Shown: positions 52,072 through 61,329, numbered from the stretch's first letter. The stretch is DNA of 64,000 bases from Candidatus Ribeiella danica (GCA_016717335.1 JADKFS010000002.1:124001-188000), one strand, 5' to 3'. The notes: generated by a model from the letters alone, not told the origin. Translations and numbers: made by a program.

Positions 52072-52164
52072 TCGGTAGTCAGAAGCGCCGTTTACTGCGC
52101 AGAACTGTTTGAAGATTTGAAGGTCGACGTTCCAACGTTCCAACGTTCCAACGTTCTAACGATC
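52055..52164. repeat. Heptamer (AGTAGTC) and octamer (AACGTTCC) arrays
   Basis: AGTAGTC-like units at 52055-52083 overlap the phosphatase 3' end; AACGTTCC units at about 52130-52162 overlap the end of the glycosylase gene. Confidence 0.75.
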
Positions 52165-53055
52165 GTCGTACGTCGCGCAGATCTCGCGTAGCGGGCAGCC
52201 GCCGCACTCCAGGCAGTGCGCCGCGCACTTGCGCGGGTCCACGAACAGCCGCTGCGCGCCCGGCCGATCGTGGCGCGGGCTGCTGGCCAGGCAGTGGTGG
52301 ATGCACTCCTCGACGATCAGGGCGTGGAGGTTCCAGAAGAACTCAGACAAGGAGACCGGGGGACCGGGAGATAAGGAGATAATTCCAGAACGTTTGTCGG
52401 CTTGTCGGCCTGTCTCCCTGTCTGCTTGTCTCCTTGTCGGCCAAGGATTCAGCGCGCCTTCAATCAGCTGCTGGATCGCGTCGTAGCGCGCGCGGGTGAA
52501 GTCGAAGCCGGGCTGCAGGTCCAGCCGCGCGAACAGCCGCCGGGTGTAGGCGTCGACGACGAAGACCGGGTGGCCGCCGGCGTAGAGCATAATCGTGTCG
52601 GCCGTCTCGCGGCCGATCCGCGGCAGCGAGAGCAGTTCGGCCCGCAGCGGCGCGCGCTCCTGCGCCAGCAGCGCGGCCAGGTCGCCGCCGTAGCGCGCGA
52701 GGATGTGCCGCGCGATCGCCTGCAGGCCGGGCGCCTTCTGGCCGTGGAACGCGCACGGCCGGATCAACGCGGCCAGGCTGGCCGTGTCGGCCGCGGCCAG
52801 CGCCGCAGGCGCGAGCAGCCCGGCGTCGCGCAGGCGCAGCACCGCCGCCTCGACCGTCTCCCAGCGGGTCTGCTGCACCAGCACCGCGCCGATCAGGATC
52901 TCGAGCTGCGGGCTGTCGCTGTGGATCGGCCACCAGTGCGGCTCGTGGCCGAAGTGGGCGTAGAGCGCGTCGTAGAGCGCCAGCAGGCGGTCGCGTAACG
53001 CTGAATGCTGAATGCTGAACGCTGAACGTTCCACCTGTCCCTGTTCAACGTTCAT
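52156..53055 (-). CDS. Endonuclease III-like DNA glycosylase (HhH-GPD, 4Fe-4S) with repeat-encoded insert
   Basis: 299 residues. HhH-GPD core: LIGAVLVQQTRWETVEAAV, the hairpin LSLPRIGRETADTIMLYAGG and the catalytic Asp in VFVVDAYTRRLF. The C-terminal C-X6-C-X2-C-X5-C (CAAHCLECGGCPLREIC) binds 4Fe-4S. The lyase Lys of endonuclease III (GRKTA) is Glu here (GRETA), as in monofunctional MagIII-type 3-methyladenine glycosylases. About 35 residues between NPWP and FFWNLHALIVEEC are encoded by an octamer array, and the first 20 residues by another repeat; both are in frame. AAGGA seven bases before the ATG lies in repeat DNA. Confidence 0.85.
   Translation of the reverse strand: MNVEQGQVERSAFSIQHSALRDRLLALYDALYAHFGHEPHWWPIHSDSPQLEILIGAVLVQQTRWETVEAAVLRLRDAGLLAPAALAAADTASLAALIRPCAFHGQKAPGLQAIARHILARYGGDLAALLAQERAPLRAELLSLPRIGRETADTIMLYAGGHPVFVVDAYTRRLFARLDLQPGFDFTRARYDAIQQLIEGALNPWPTRRQADRETGRQADKRSGIISLSPGPPVSLSEFFWNLHALIVEECIHHCLASSPRHDRPGAQRLFVDPRKCAAHCLECGGCPLREICATYDDR
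52345..52441. repeat. Two-armed octamer array inside a coding region
   Basis: Arm 1: AGACAAGG, AGACCGGG, GGACCGGG, AGATAAGG (52345-52376). Arm 2: TTGTCGGC x2, CTGTCTCC, CTGTCTGC, TTGTCTCC, TTGTCGGC (52394-52441). The arms are approximate reverse complements. Translated in frame within the glycosylase. Confidence 0.85.
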
Positions 53056-53075
53056 CGTTCATCCTTCAACGTTCA
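52998..53075. repeat. Two-armed heptamer array (GCTGAAY / GAACGTT)
   Basis: GCTGAAT, GCTGAAC units face TTCAACG, TTCATCG, TTCATCC, TTCAACG units. It supplies the glycosylase N-terminus and overlaps the purF stop. Confidence 0.75.
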
Positions 53076-54463
53076 AAGGCCTCTTTCTCCAGCAGGTGCA
53101 CGTCGACCGGGTACTTGCCGGTAAAGCAGCCCCGGCAGAAGCCCGCCTCGGCGTGGCCGGTCGCGCGGATGAGCCCGTCGAGGCTGAGGTAGGCCAGGCT
53201 GTCGACCCCCAGGTCGTCCTTGATCTCGGGCACCGTCAGCCGGTGGGCGATCAGCTCGGGGTAGGTGGCCATGTCGACCCCCAGGAAGCAGGGGTGGCGG
53301 ATGGGCGGCGACGAGACGCGCATGTGCACCTCGCGCGCGCCGGCGTCGCGCAGCAGCCGCACGATCGGCCCGGAGGTGTTGCCGCGCACGATCGAGTCGT
53401 CCACCAGCACGACCCGCCGGCCCGCGAGGTTGTCGGCCAGCGGGTTGAACTTGAGCTGGATGCCGACCTTGCGCAGCCGGTCGTCGGGCTGGATGAAGGT
53501 GCGGCCGATGTAGCGGTTCTTGATCAGCCCCTCGCTGTAGGGGATGCCCGACTGCTGGGCGTAGCCGATCGCCGCGGGGATGGCGCTGTCGGGCACCGGG
53601 ATGACCACGTCGGCGTCGGCCGGCGACTCGCGCGCCAGCTCGCGGCCCTGGGCGACGCGCGCGGCGTGCAGGGTCTGTCCGTCGATCAGGCTGTCGGGGC
53701 GCGCGAAGTAGATGTACTCGAACAGGCACATGGCGCGTCCGGGCGCGGGCATACGCGACACAGTGCGCGGGCCATCCTCGCCGATCGCCACCACCTCGCC
53801 CGGCTCGACCTCGCGGATCAGCGTGGCGCCGATCGTCGCCAGGGCGCAGCTCTCGGAGGCCACCACCCAGCCCTGGTCGCCGATCCGGCCGATGCAGAGC
53901 GGGTGCAGCCCCCACGGGTCGCGCACGGCGTAGAGCGCGTCGCGCGTCAGCACCGTCAGGCAGTAGGCGCCCTGGGCGCGGACCATGAAGATCTTGAGCT
54001 TCTCATCCCAGGTGCGCCCATCGCCGCCGGCCAGCATCTGCGTGATCACCTCGCTGTCGCTGGTCGAGGTCAGGCCGACGCCGCGCCGCAGCAGCTCCTG
54101 GCGCAGCTCCTGCGCGTTGGTCAGGTTGCCGTTGTGGCCCACCGCCAGCGGCCCCAGCACGCTCTCGACGACGAACGGCTGGGCGTTGAGCAGCTTCGAC
54201 GAGCCGGTGGTCGAGTAGCGGGTGTGGCCGATCGCCAGGTGGCCGACCAGCGGGCGCAGGTTGTCCTCGTCGAAGACCTGCGCGACCAGGCCCATCTCCT
54301 TGTGGACGCTGATCCGCCGTCCGTTCGAGACCGCGATGCCCGCGCTCTCCTGGCCGCGGTGCTGCAGCGCGTACAGCCCGAAAAATGTCAAACGCGCCAC
54401 GTCTTCCTCTGGCGCGTAGATGCCGAACACCCCACATTCGTGCTGTGGCTTGTCCTCGAACAT
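53066..54463 (-). CDS. purF: Amidophosphoribosyltransferase
   Basis: 465 residues. First committed step of purine synthesis (PRPP + glutamine to phosphoribosylamine). The N-terminal nucleophile Cys10 in HECGVFGIYA follows a nine-residue propeptide as in the Bacillus-type enzyme; GQESAGIAV, GHTRYSTTGSS and GHNGNLTNA form the glutaminase domain. The phosphoribosyltransferase domain has the PRPP motif VVLVDDSIVRGNTS. Conserved cysteines near the C-terminus (FCRGCFTG) and CLFEYIYFARPDS suggest a 4Fe-4S form. The start is chosen because this ATG gives the conserved propeptide. Confidence 0.96.
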   Translation of the reverse strand: MFEDKPQHECGVFGIYAPEEDVARLTFFGLYALQHRGQESAGIAVSNGRRISVHKEMGLVAQVFDEDNLRPLVGHLAIGHTRYSTTGSSKLLNAQPFVVESVLGPLAVGHNGNLTNAQELRQELLRRGVGLTSTSDSEVITQMLAGGDGRTWDEKLKIFMVRAQGAYCLTVLTRDALYAVRDPWGLHPLCIGRIGDQGWVVASESCALATIGATLIREVEPGEVVAIGEDGPRTVSRMPAPGRAMCLFEYIYFARPDSLIDGQTLHAARVAQGRELARESPADADVVIPVPDSAIPAAIGYAQQSGIPYSEGLIKNRYIGRTFIQPDDRLRKVGIQLKFNPLADNLAGRRVVLVDDSIVRGNTSGPIVRLLRDAGAREVHMRVSSPPIRHPCFLGVDMATYPELIAHRLTVPEIKDDLGVDSLAYLSLDGLIRATGHAEAGFCRGCFTGKYPVDVHLLEKEAFER

Positions 54464-54536
54464 CGAGTTGTACCCCCTGTCGCGCCCGCTGCCGAGCGAG
54501 CCTCTCGTCTCGTGCCCCCGCCGTGGGGCGGGCATC

Positions 54537-54545
54537 ATTATAGCA
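54537..54545 (-). promoter_or_regulatory. Extended -10 promoter for purF
   Basis: On the minus strand TGC-TATAAT (54545-54537), about 74 bases before the purF ATG; no good -35. Confidence 0.5.
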
Positions 54546-54555
54546 CTCATCGTTA

Positions 54556-54742
54556 CCGGACTTACGCAGTCGGCGTTATTTGCCCCTCCCCCTGCCCCCT
54601 CCCCGCGCCGCGGGGAGGGGGTTTCTGGATGGCGCTGGGGTGCGGCGCGCTGCAGCGCGCCGCACCCCAGCGCCAACACCATATCCCCCGCTCCCCTGGC
54701 GGGGCGGCGGGGGTAGGGGGCGAGAGGCACCACCGCGTAAGT
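54556..54742. repeat. MITE-like composite palindromic element with terminal inverted repeats
   Basis: Ends CCGGACTTACGCAG and CGCGTAAGTCCTG form inverted repeats. Inside: CCCCTCCCCGCGCCGCGGGGAGG hairpin, core 54634-54674 (GCGCTGGGGTGCGGCGCGC and complement), and a right CCCCCGCTCCCCTGGCGGGGCGGCGGGGG arm. CATCGTT flanks both sides (54548-54554 and 54748-54754). It occupies most of the 486 bp between the divergent purF and TMEM175 genes. Confidence 0.8.
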
Positions 54743-54852
54743 CCTGCCATCGTTGCGGGTGGTGGCCCTGTGCCCCCAGCTGCTTTCGGTGGAAAGATCT
54801 GGCGACCGGGCCGAAACGTATCTTCACCTTAGCCTACCCTGCGCCTTGATGA

Positions 54853-54861
54853 TGCTATACT
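54853..54861 (+). promoter_or_regulatory. Extended -10 promoter for the TMEM175 gene
   Basis: TGC-TATACT, about 89 bases before the GTG start. Confidence 0.45.
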
Positions 54862-54949
54862 CCCACCTGAATCCTAGAAGCTATTTGCAAAGGGTGGTTT
54901 GGAGGGACTTCGTCCCTCCAAGAATCTACTTTTGTGCTGAGGAGCGCGC

Positions 54950-55570
54950 GTGGACACACCAGTGAATGAGGTAAAGGAGACCGGGCGGATCGAGGCGTTC
55001 AGCGACGGCGTGTTCGCGATCGCGATCACGCTGCTGGTGCTGGAGCTGAAAGTGCCGCAGCTCGACGAGGGTGCGTCGGCGGCCGAGCTTATGTCGGGGT
55101 TGCTGCGCGACTGGCCGTCGTACTTCGCCTACCTGGTCAGCTTCGCGACGATTCTGATCATGTGGGTCAGCCACCACCGCCTGTTCACCATGATCGCGCG
55201 CTCGGACGGGCGGTTCCTGTTCCTGAACGGCTTTCTGCTGCTGCTGGTGTCGACCGTGCCGTTCCCGACTGCGCTGCTGGCCGACTACCTGGAGCGGCCG
55301 GCCGCCCCGATCGCCATGGCGATCTACGCCGGCCTGCACGTCGTGCTGGCCCTGGCCTTCAACGGGCTGTGGCGCTACGCCGCGCGCGGGCGCCGGCTGC
55401 TCGGCCGCAGCGTGACCGATCGACAGGTCGCGATCGTCAACCGCAGCTATCTCGCCGGGCCGATCCTCTACCTCGTGGCGTTCGTGCTGGCGTTTGTCAA
55501 TGTGTTCTTGAGCTTCGGCCTGTGCGCGCTGCTGGCGATCTTCTTCGCCGTGACAAGCTTCGACGCATGA
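54950..55570 (+). CDS. TMEM175-family (DUF1211) potassium channel-like protein
   Basis: 206 residues, six hydrophobic segments. The signature RIEAFSDGVFAIAITLLVLEL in helix 1 (RxxxFSD, the pore motif of TMEM175 channels) and the WVSHHRLF segment are diagnostic. Bacterial homologues form tetrameric, weakly selective K+ channels. GTG start with GAGGAG five to six bases upstream. Confidence 0.92.
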   Translation: MDTPVNEVKETGRIEAFSDGVFAIAITLLVLELKVPQLDEGASAAELMSGLLRDWPSYFAYLVSFATILIMWVSHHRLFTMIARSDGRFLFLNGFLLLLVSTVPFPTALLADYLERPAAPIAMAIYAGLHVVLALAFNGLWRYAARGRRLLGRSVTDRQVAIVNRSYLAGPILYLVAFVLAFVNVFLSFGLCALLAIFFAVTSFDA

Positions 55571-55588
55571 TCGCGCGCGTCGATCTTT

Positions 55589-55929
55589 CCGGCACGCGGA
55601 GTCTGGCAGGAGGTCGAGCTACGCAACCGGCCGGATCGTCTTCGAGGATGTGCTGGTGCGCGGCGACGCCGATGGGCGCGTGACGATCGCTGCCAGCCTC
55701 TCCGCGCCGGCGCCGGTCACGATCGAGCTGCGCGACCCTGATGGGCGCCCGCTTCTCGCCACCGAGATCGCGGCGAGCGCACAAAAGGAAATTACAAATA
55801 CCTCCGCGATCTCTGCGGTGAATTCTCGCGCTCGAGTGGTTCCCCGGCGATCCCGCGCTCTACCAGGCCCGGCTGCGCATTGCCGACGGCGACGAGCGGG
55901 TCGTGCGCTTCGGGCTGCGCTCGCTGCGG
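55589..55929 (+). pseudogene. Glycoside hydrolase family 2 remnant (sugar-binding and Ig-like part)
   Basis: Three pieces in three frames: GVWQEVELRN (55598, typical GH2 jelly-roll end), TGRIVFEDVLVRGDADGRVTI (from 55626; Ig-like domain start) and LEWFPGDPALYQARLRIADG ending RFGLRSL (from 55831; Ig-like domain end). A 'cctccgcgatctctgcggtg' repeat sits at the second frame break. There is no catalytic barrel. A decayed beta-mannosidase/galactosidase-type fragment. The surrounding 55571-56007 hold nothing else but an AACGTTAG array. Confidence 0.6.
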
Positions 55930-55974
55930 CGGCCTACATGCTGTGGTGCTGGGTGCGCTACCTGCAGACATTGG

Positions 55975-56000
55975 AACGTTAGAACGTTAGAACGTTCCAG
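55975..56000. repeat. Octamer array AACGTTAG
   Basis: GGAACGTT-AGAACGTT-AGAACGTT-CC, self-complementary, directly after the uppP stop. Same family as 22738-22775. Confidence 0.7.
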
Positions 56001-56007
56001 CGCCTCT

Positions 56008-56931
56008 CTAGCGCAGCCCGGTCACGATCGCCGCCACCACCACGCCGGCCAGCAGCAGCCGGTAGATCACGAACACGCCCAGGCCGGCGCGCTGCAGGTA
56101 GCGCAGCAGAAACGCGATGCTGGCCGCGCCGAACAGCGCCGAGACCAGGATGCCGGCCACGAACGGGCCGTTGATGGCGCCGGGCGTGTCGAGCAGGTGG
56201 CGCAGCTTGAACAGCGCGGCCCCGGCGATGATCGGCGTGCCGAGCAGGAACGAGAAGCGCGCGGCGCCGGCGCGCTCGACGCCGCGCCAGCGCGCGACCG
56301 CGATCGTGATGCCCGAGCGCGAGACCCCCGGCACGATCGCCAGCGCCTGCGCCGCGCCGATCCAGAGCGCGTCGGCCAGGCCGATCTCGCGCATGCCGCG
56401 CGCGTGGCCGCCCCAGCGGTCGGCCGCGAGCAGCCCCAAGCCCATGAGCGACAGCGTCACGGCGATCAGCGCGGGGCTGCGGAAGGTCTGCTCGGCCAGG
56501 TTGTCGAGTAGGATGCCGGCGATGCCGCCGGGGATCGACCCGAGGATCAGCAGCCAGAACAGCCGCCCGTCGGCCGAGCGCGGGCGCGGGGCGGCCGACA
56601 GCAGCGCCACCCAGTCGCGCCAGAAGTAGAGCACCACCGCGACCAGCGTGCCGACATGCAGCGCCACGTCAAAGGTCAGCCCCGGGTCGGGCCAGCCCAT
56701 AAACCAGGGCGTCAGGATCAGGTGCGCCGACGAGGAGATCGGCAGAAACTCGCCGAGCCCCTGCACCAGGCCGAGCGTCATCGCGACCCGGTAGTCGAGC
56801 GGAAGCAGCGCGATAATCGCGAGCGCCACGAGCAGCACGAGCAGCGACAGCGCCGGCAGGCGCAGCGCCCGCGTCGCCGAAATCGGGCCGATCGCGGGCT
56901 GTATTGCCGATGAGGATGAACGATTCGCCAC
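56008..56931 (-). CDS. uppP: Undecaprenyl-diphosphatase
   Basis: 307 residues, about eight membrane helices. GLVQGLGEFLPISSSAHLIL contains the conserved Glu-rich and SSSAH active-site motif, and PGVSRSGITIAVARWRGV the PGxSRSG motif with the catalytic Arg; both are diagnostic of BacA/UppP. Recycles undecaprenyl diphosphate for cell-wall synthesis. GTG start preceded by AAAGG with a seven-base spacer; an in-frame start 18 codons upstream is rejected because a TATACT -10 (minus, 56996-56991) lies there. Confidence 0.95.
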   Translation of the reverse strand: MANRSSSSAIQPAIGPISATRALRLPALSLLVLLVALAIIALLPLDYRVAMTLGLVQGLGEFLPISSSAHLILTPWFMGWPDPGLTFDVALHVGTLVAVVLYFWRDWVALLSAAPRPRSADGRLFWLLILGSIPGGIAGILLDNLAEQTFRSPALIAVTLSLMGLGLLAADRWGGHARGMREIGLADALWIGAAQALAIVPGVSRSGITIAVARWRGVERAGAARFSFLLGTPIIAGAALFKLRHLLDTPGAINGPFVAGILVSALFGAASIAFLLRYLQRAGLGVFVIYRLLLAGVVVAAIVTGLR

Positions 56932-57028
56932 GAATGTACCTTTCTTATCAGGATGCAGAGCGCGCGTGGGCGCTCGTCCGACCACAGATCAGTATAGGGT
57001 GTCTTCATTAGGGCTAGATTAAGCTGCC

Positions 57029-57365
57029 GTGAATCTCTGGGGGCTGCGCGCCCCCGTGCCCCCACGCACATTTCGGGGGGCTGCGCGCCCCCGTGCCCCC
57101 ACGCACATTTCGGGGGGCTGCGCGCCCCCGTGCCCCCGCGGGTGGGGGTGGGCCGCCACCCCCACCGCCCCCCGGCCGGGGCTTGCGCCCCTGGACCCCA
57201 AAAGGAATGCTGTCTCGGTGTCAGCGCTTGATGCACATGCCTGGCTGAATCCAGGCGCGGCGAGTTGCAACTCGCGCCCAACGAAGGGTACTGGTCATGC
57301 GCCACAAGCAATGCAATTGGTACGGCATCATTTGCCGGAGGGGGGCCGGGGGCGCAGCGCCCCGC
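57029..57365. repeat. Large GC-rich intergenic element, copy B
   Basis: Homologous to 40690-40975. It begins with a 37-bp unit (CTGCGCGCCCCCGTGCC...) repeated at 57044, 57081 and, partly, 57118. The shared block 57138-57203 and the end TTGCCGGAGGGGGGC follow. It directly precedes the nrdR promoter, as copy A precedes the 41141 promoter. It accounts for the 522-bp gap; no gene is seen in it. Confidence 0.75.
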
Positions 57366-57370
57366 GACGT

Positions 57371-57399
57371 TTGGCGCGGCGGCAGCCGTATGCTATAAT
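57371..57399 (+). promoter_or_regulatory. Promoter of nrdR
   Basis: TTGGCG, 17-bp spacer, TATAAT preceded by TGC. One of the clearest promoters in the window. Confidence 0.7.
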
Positions 57400-57445
57400 G
57401 CCCCGCATACGCCCAGACACTCGTCATCATACGCTGAGACCATAA

Positions 57446-57457
57446 GCATACGTATGC
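57446..57457. promoter_or_regulatory. GCATACGTATGC palindrome over the nrdR start codon
   Basis: Perfect 12-bp palindrome that includes the ATG (57454). It does not match the usual NrdR box; a possible operator or an accident of sequence. Confidence 0.3.
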
Positions 57458-57924
57458 GCTGTCCTTATTGCCAGTACCCAGAGAGCGACGTCATCGACAC
57501 CCGCAAGCTCAGCGGCGGCGAGTCGATCCGGCGGCGCCGCAAGTGCACGGCCTGCGGCAAGCGCTTCACGACCTACGAGCGCGTCGAGTCGGTCAGCCTG
57601 ACGGTGGTCAAGAAGAACGGCGAGCGCGAGCCGTACGACCGCGAGAAGATGATGCGCGGCGTCCGCACGGCCTGCTACCGCCGGCCGGTCTCGGCCCAGC
57701 AGCTCGATCACTTCGCCAACGACGTCGAGGCCGCGCTAATGGCGCGCGACGAGCAGGAGGTGCGCTCCTCGACGATCGGCGATATGGTTATGCAGCACCT
57801 GCGCGACCTGGACGAGGTGGCCTATATCCGCTTTGCCTCGGTCTACCGCTCGTTCGCCGACATCGGCAAGCTGCGCGAGGCGGTGGACGAGCTCATGGAG
57901 CACGATCCGGCGGTAGAGGGCTAG
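57454..57924 (+). CDS. nrdR: Transcriptional repressor NrdR
   Basis: 156 residues. N-terminal zinc ribbon MRCPYCQYPESDVIDTRK...CTACGKRFTTYER, then the ATP-cone domain (VVKKNGEREPYDREKMMRGV). Senses dATP/ATP to repress ribonucleotide reductase genes. Its targets are not in the window. No clear ribosome site, but the start is fixed by the universally conserved MRCPYC. Confidence 0.97.
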   Translation: MRCPYCQYPESDVIDTRKLSGGESIRRRRKCTACGKRFTTYERVESVSLTVVKKNGEREPYDREKMMRGVRTACYRRPVSAQQLDHFANDVEAALMARDEQEVRSSTIGDMVMQHLRDLDEVAYIRFASVYRSFADIGKLREAVDELMEHDPAVEG

Positions 57925-58015
57925 AGCACCGGCAGGGAATCCGCGAATCGCGCGAATGTTCGCCCGTACGGAACGGGCCATCCCGCAAACATAACGACAT
58001 GGAGAGATAGACAGA

Positions 58016-58966
58016 ATGGGAGTCGATGTGTCGGAGCGACGCGATCAACAGGATGCCAAGGCGGCCAAGCCGGCCGCGCCAGGTCCCGAGCGGGGCGACG
58101 CTCCCTCCGCGCCACCGCCGTCTGGCTGGGTTGCCCGAATCCTGAACTCGCTGCTAACCGGCCTCCGCGAGCTTGAGTGGGGGCCGGTGCTGCTGTTCGG
58201 GACGATCGCCGGCATTGTCATGAGCCTGGCGTTCCTGCAGGGCACCGCGCTGACGGTCGTCGCAGGGATCGTGCCGGTCGGCACGGGCCTGCTGCTGGGC
58301 CGGCGCGTCAAGGGGCACTACGCGCTGCACGGCGTGGTCACCGGCATGGTCGGCGGGGTGGCCTCGCTGGTCTCGCTGGCGGTGCTGATCTTTCTAACGC
58401 CGCTCGGGCCGACGATCCGCAGCGGGCTCGACCCCACCGGCACGCTGACGCTGCTCGAGACCTGGACCAACCTGGCCGGCTTCACGGCCTTCTCGCTGAT
58501 CGCCTTCTGCGCCTTCGGCACCACGATGTCCGGCCGCACCGAGGAGCGCAACCGCAAGGCGCGCGAGGTGGTCGATACGCGCGGCGGCACGCTGCAGCGC
58601 CCCGGCACCATCCGCGGCGCGGACGATGTGCGCGGCCTCTCGCTGCCGCAGTTCGGCACCTACGTCAAGAATGTGTTCACGAAGAAGGGCTTCCAGTTCA
58701 AGGACTACCGCTTCGTCGACAAGGATAAGCACCTCGACCTGTGGTTCGAGCACGAGGACGAGCCGTGGCACCTGCGCCTGAGCGTGGCCGACAAGGTCTC
58801 GCCCGGCACGATCGAGGGCCTGATGCAGGAGATGCGGCGCGAGGGCTGCCGCAAGGGCGTCGTCGTGACCTCGACCGAGTTCATGCCCAGCGCCACCAAG
58901 GCGGCCAAGGGCCGGCCGATCGTGCTGATCGATGGGCCGACGCTGTACGAGATTGCCGAGAAGTAG
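58016..58966 (+). CDS. Membrane protein with C-terminal Mrr-like restriction-endonuclease fold
   Basis: 316 residues. A Pro/Ala-rich cytoplasmic start, four membrane helices (about 55-165), then a soluble domain (about 205-316). That domain has FGTYVKNVFTKKGFQFKDYRF, DLWFEHEDEPWHLRLSV and GVVVTSTEFMPSATKAAKGRPIVLIDGPTL, the last segment typical of Mrr_cat proteins. The QxK catalytic position reads RLSV, so nuclease activity is doubtful. Related membrane-Mrr fusions occur without a methylase, as here. It follows nrdR by 91 bp. Confidence 0.75.
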   Translation: MGVDVSERRDQQDAKAAKPAAPGPERGDAPSAPPPSGWVARILNSLLTGLRELEWGPVLLFGTIAGIVMSLAFLQGTALTVVAGIVPVGTGLLLGRRVKGHYALHGVVTGMVGGVASLVSLAVLIFLTPLGPTIRSGLDPTGTLTLLETWTNLAGFTAFSLIAFCAFGTTMSGRTEERNRKAREVVDTRGGTLQRPGTIRGADDVRGLSLPQFGTYVKNVFTKKGFQFKDYRFVDKDKHLDLWFEHEDEPWHLRLSVADKVSPGTIEGLMQEMRREGCRKGVVVTSTEFMPSATKAAKGRPIVLIDGPTLYEIAEK

Positions 58967-59092
58967 CCAGTCGTCAGAGAGCAGATATCAGTACCGCTGT
59001 CTAGCGACGAGCAACATTGCGATCCCGTCGTTCGACTTCGCCGCCCCCGGCGTGGCGTCGATGCACCAATGCCTGCCAATGAGCCGCATTGC

Positions 59093-59131
59093 GATTCTGA
59101 CGACTGACGACTGACTACTGACTACTGGAGT
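59093..59131. repeat. Heptamer array (GACTGAC / TACTGAC)
   Basis: Units TGACGAC, TGACTAC, TGACTAC and similar, just before the fabG ribosome site. Confidence 0.65.
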
Positions 59132-59135
59132 AGGT

Positions 59136-59888
59136 ATGCTGCTGAGCCTGAAGGACAAGGTCGCCTTGGTCACCGGCGGCTCGCGCGGGATCGGGCGGGC
59201 GATCGCTACCACGCTGGCGGCTGCCGGCGCGACGGTGGTGGTGAACTACAAGGGCAACCAGGCCGCCGCCGACGAGGTCGTGCGCGAGATCGCCGCCGGC
59301 GACGGCCAGGCGCTCGCGGTGCAGGCCGATATCAGCCAGGCCGCCGAGGTCGAGCGGCTGTTCAAGGCCGTGCTGGAGCGCTACGGGCGGATCGACATCC
59401 TGGTCAACAACGCCGGGATCACGCGCGACAACCTGCTGCTGCGGATGAAAGAGGACGACTTCGACACGGTGCTGGCCACCAACCTGCGCGGCGTGTTCCT
59501 CTGCACCAAGGCGGCGCTGCGGCCGATGACCAGGGCGCGCGGCGGACGGATCATCAATATCACGTCAGTCGTCGGCCTGATGGGCAACGCCGGGCAGGCC
59601 AACTACGCCGCCGCCAAGGCCGGCATCATCGGCTTCACCAAGTCGACCGCCCGCGAGATGGCCTCGCGCGCGATCACGGTCAACGCGATCGCGCCCGGCT
59701 ACATCGACACCGAGCTGACCGGCGTGCTGAGCGACCAGATCCGCGCCGCCATCCTCGACAATATCCCGCTCGGGCGCCTCGGCACACCCCAGGATGTCGC
59801 AAACCTGGTCTGCTTCCTGGCCTCCGACGCCGCCGCCTACATTACTGGGCAGACCGTCACGGTGGATGGGGGGATGGTGATGCACTAG
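59136..59888 (+). CDS. fabG: 3-oxoacyl-[acyl-carrier-protein] reductase
   Basis: 250 residues, classical SDR. NADP site TGGSRGIGRAIA, NNAG motif (VNNAGITRDNLLLRMKEDDF), Ser in INITSVVG, YxxxK in NYAAAKAGIIGF and the C-terminal ITGQTVTVDGGMVM, all typical FabG. NADPH reduction of beta-ketoacyl-ACP in fatty acid elongation. GGAG before the ATG. accC and acpP nearby support the assignment. Confidence 0.94.
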   Translation: MLLSLKDKVALVTGGSRGIGRAIATTLAAAGATVVVNYKGNQAAADEVVREIAAGDGQALAVQADISQAAEVERLFKAVLERYGRIDILVNNAGITRDNLLLRMKEDDFDTVLATNLRGVFLCTKAALRPMTRARGGRIINITSVVGLMGNAGQANYAAAKAGIIGFTKSTAREMASRAITVNAIAPGYIDTELTGVLSDQIRAAILDNIPLGRLGTPQDVANLVCFLASDAAAYITGQTVTVDGGMVMH

Positions 59889-59975
59889 GTTACAGGTTAC
59901 AGGTTACAGGTTACAGGAGTTGAAGCCTAAGCCCCTGTCCGCTGTCCCCTGTCCTCTGTCCCCTATTACCTGAAC
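59887..59975. repeat. Two-armed heptamer array (AGGTTAC / CTGTCCC)
   Basis: Four AGGTTAC units, then opposing CTGTCCG, CTGTCCC, CTGTCCT, CTGTCCC and TTACCTG. It fills the fabG-accC spacer. Confidence 0.75.
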
Positions 59976-59976
59976 T

Positions 59977-61329
<1,353 letters not shown>

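Noticed and set aside
57446..57457. NrdR box at the nrdR start
   Set aside because: The palindrome GCATACGTATGC does not match the known NrdR box pattern and there is only one copy, while NrdR boxes come in pairs.
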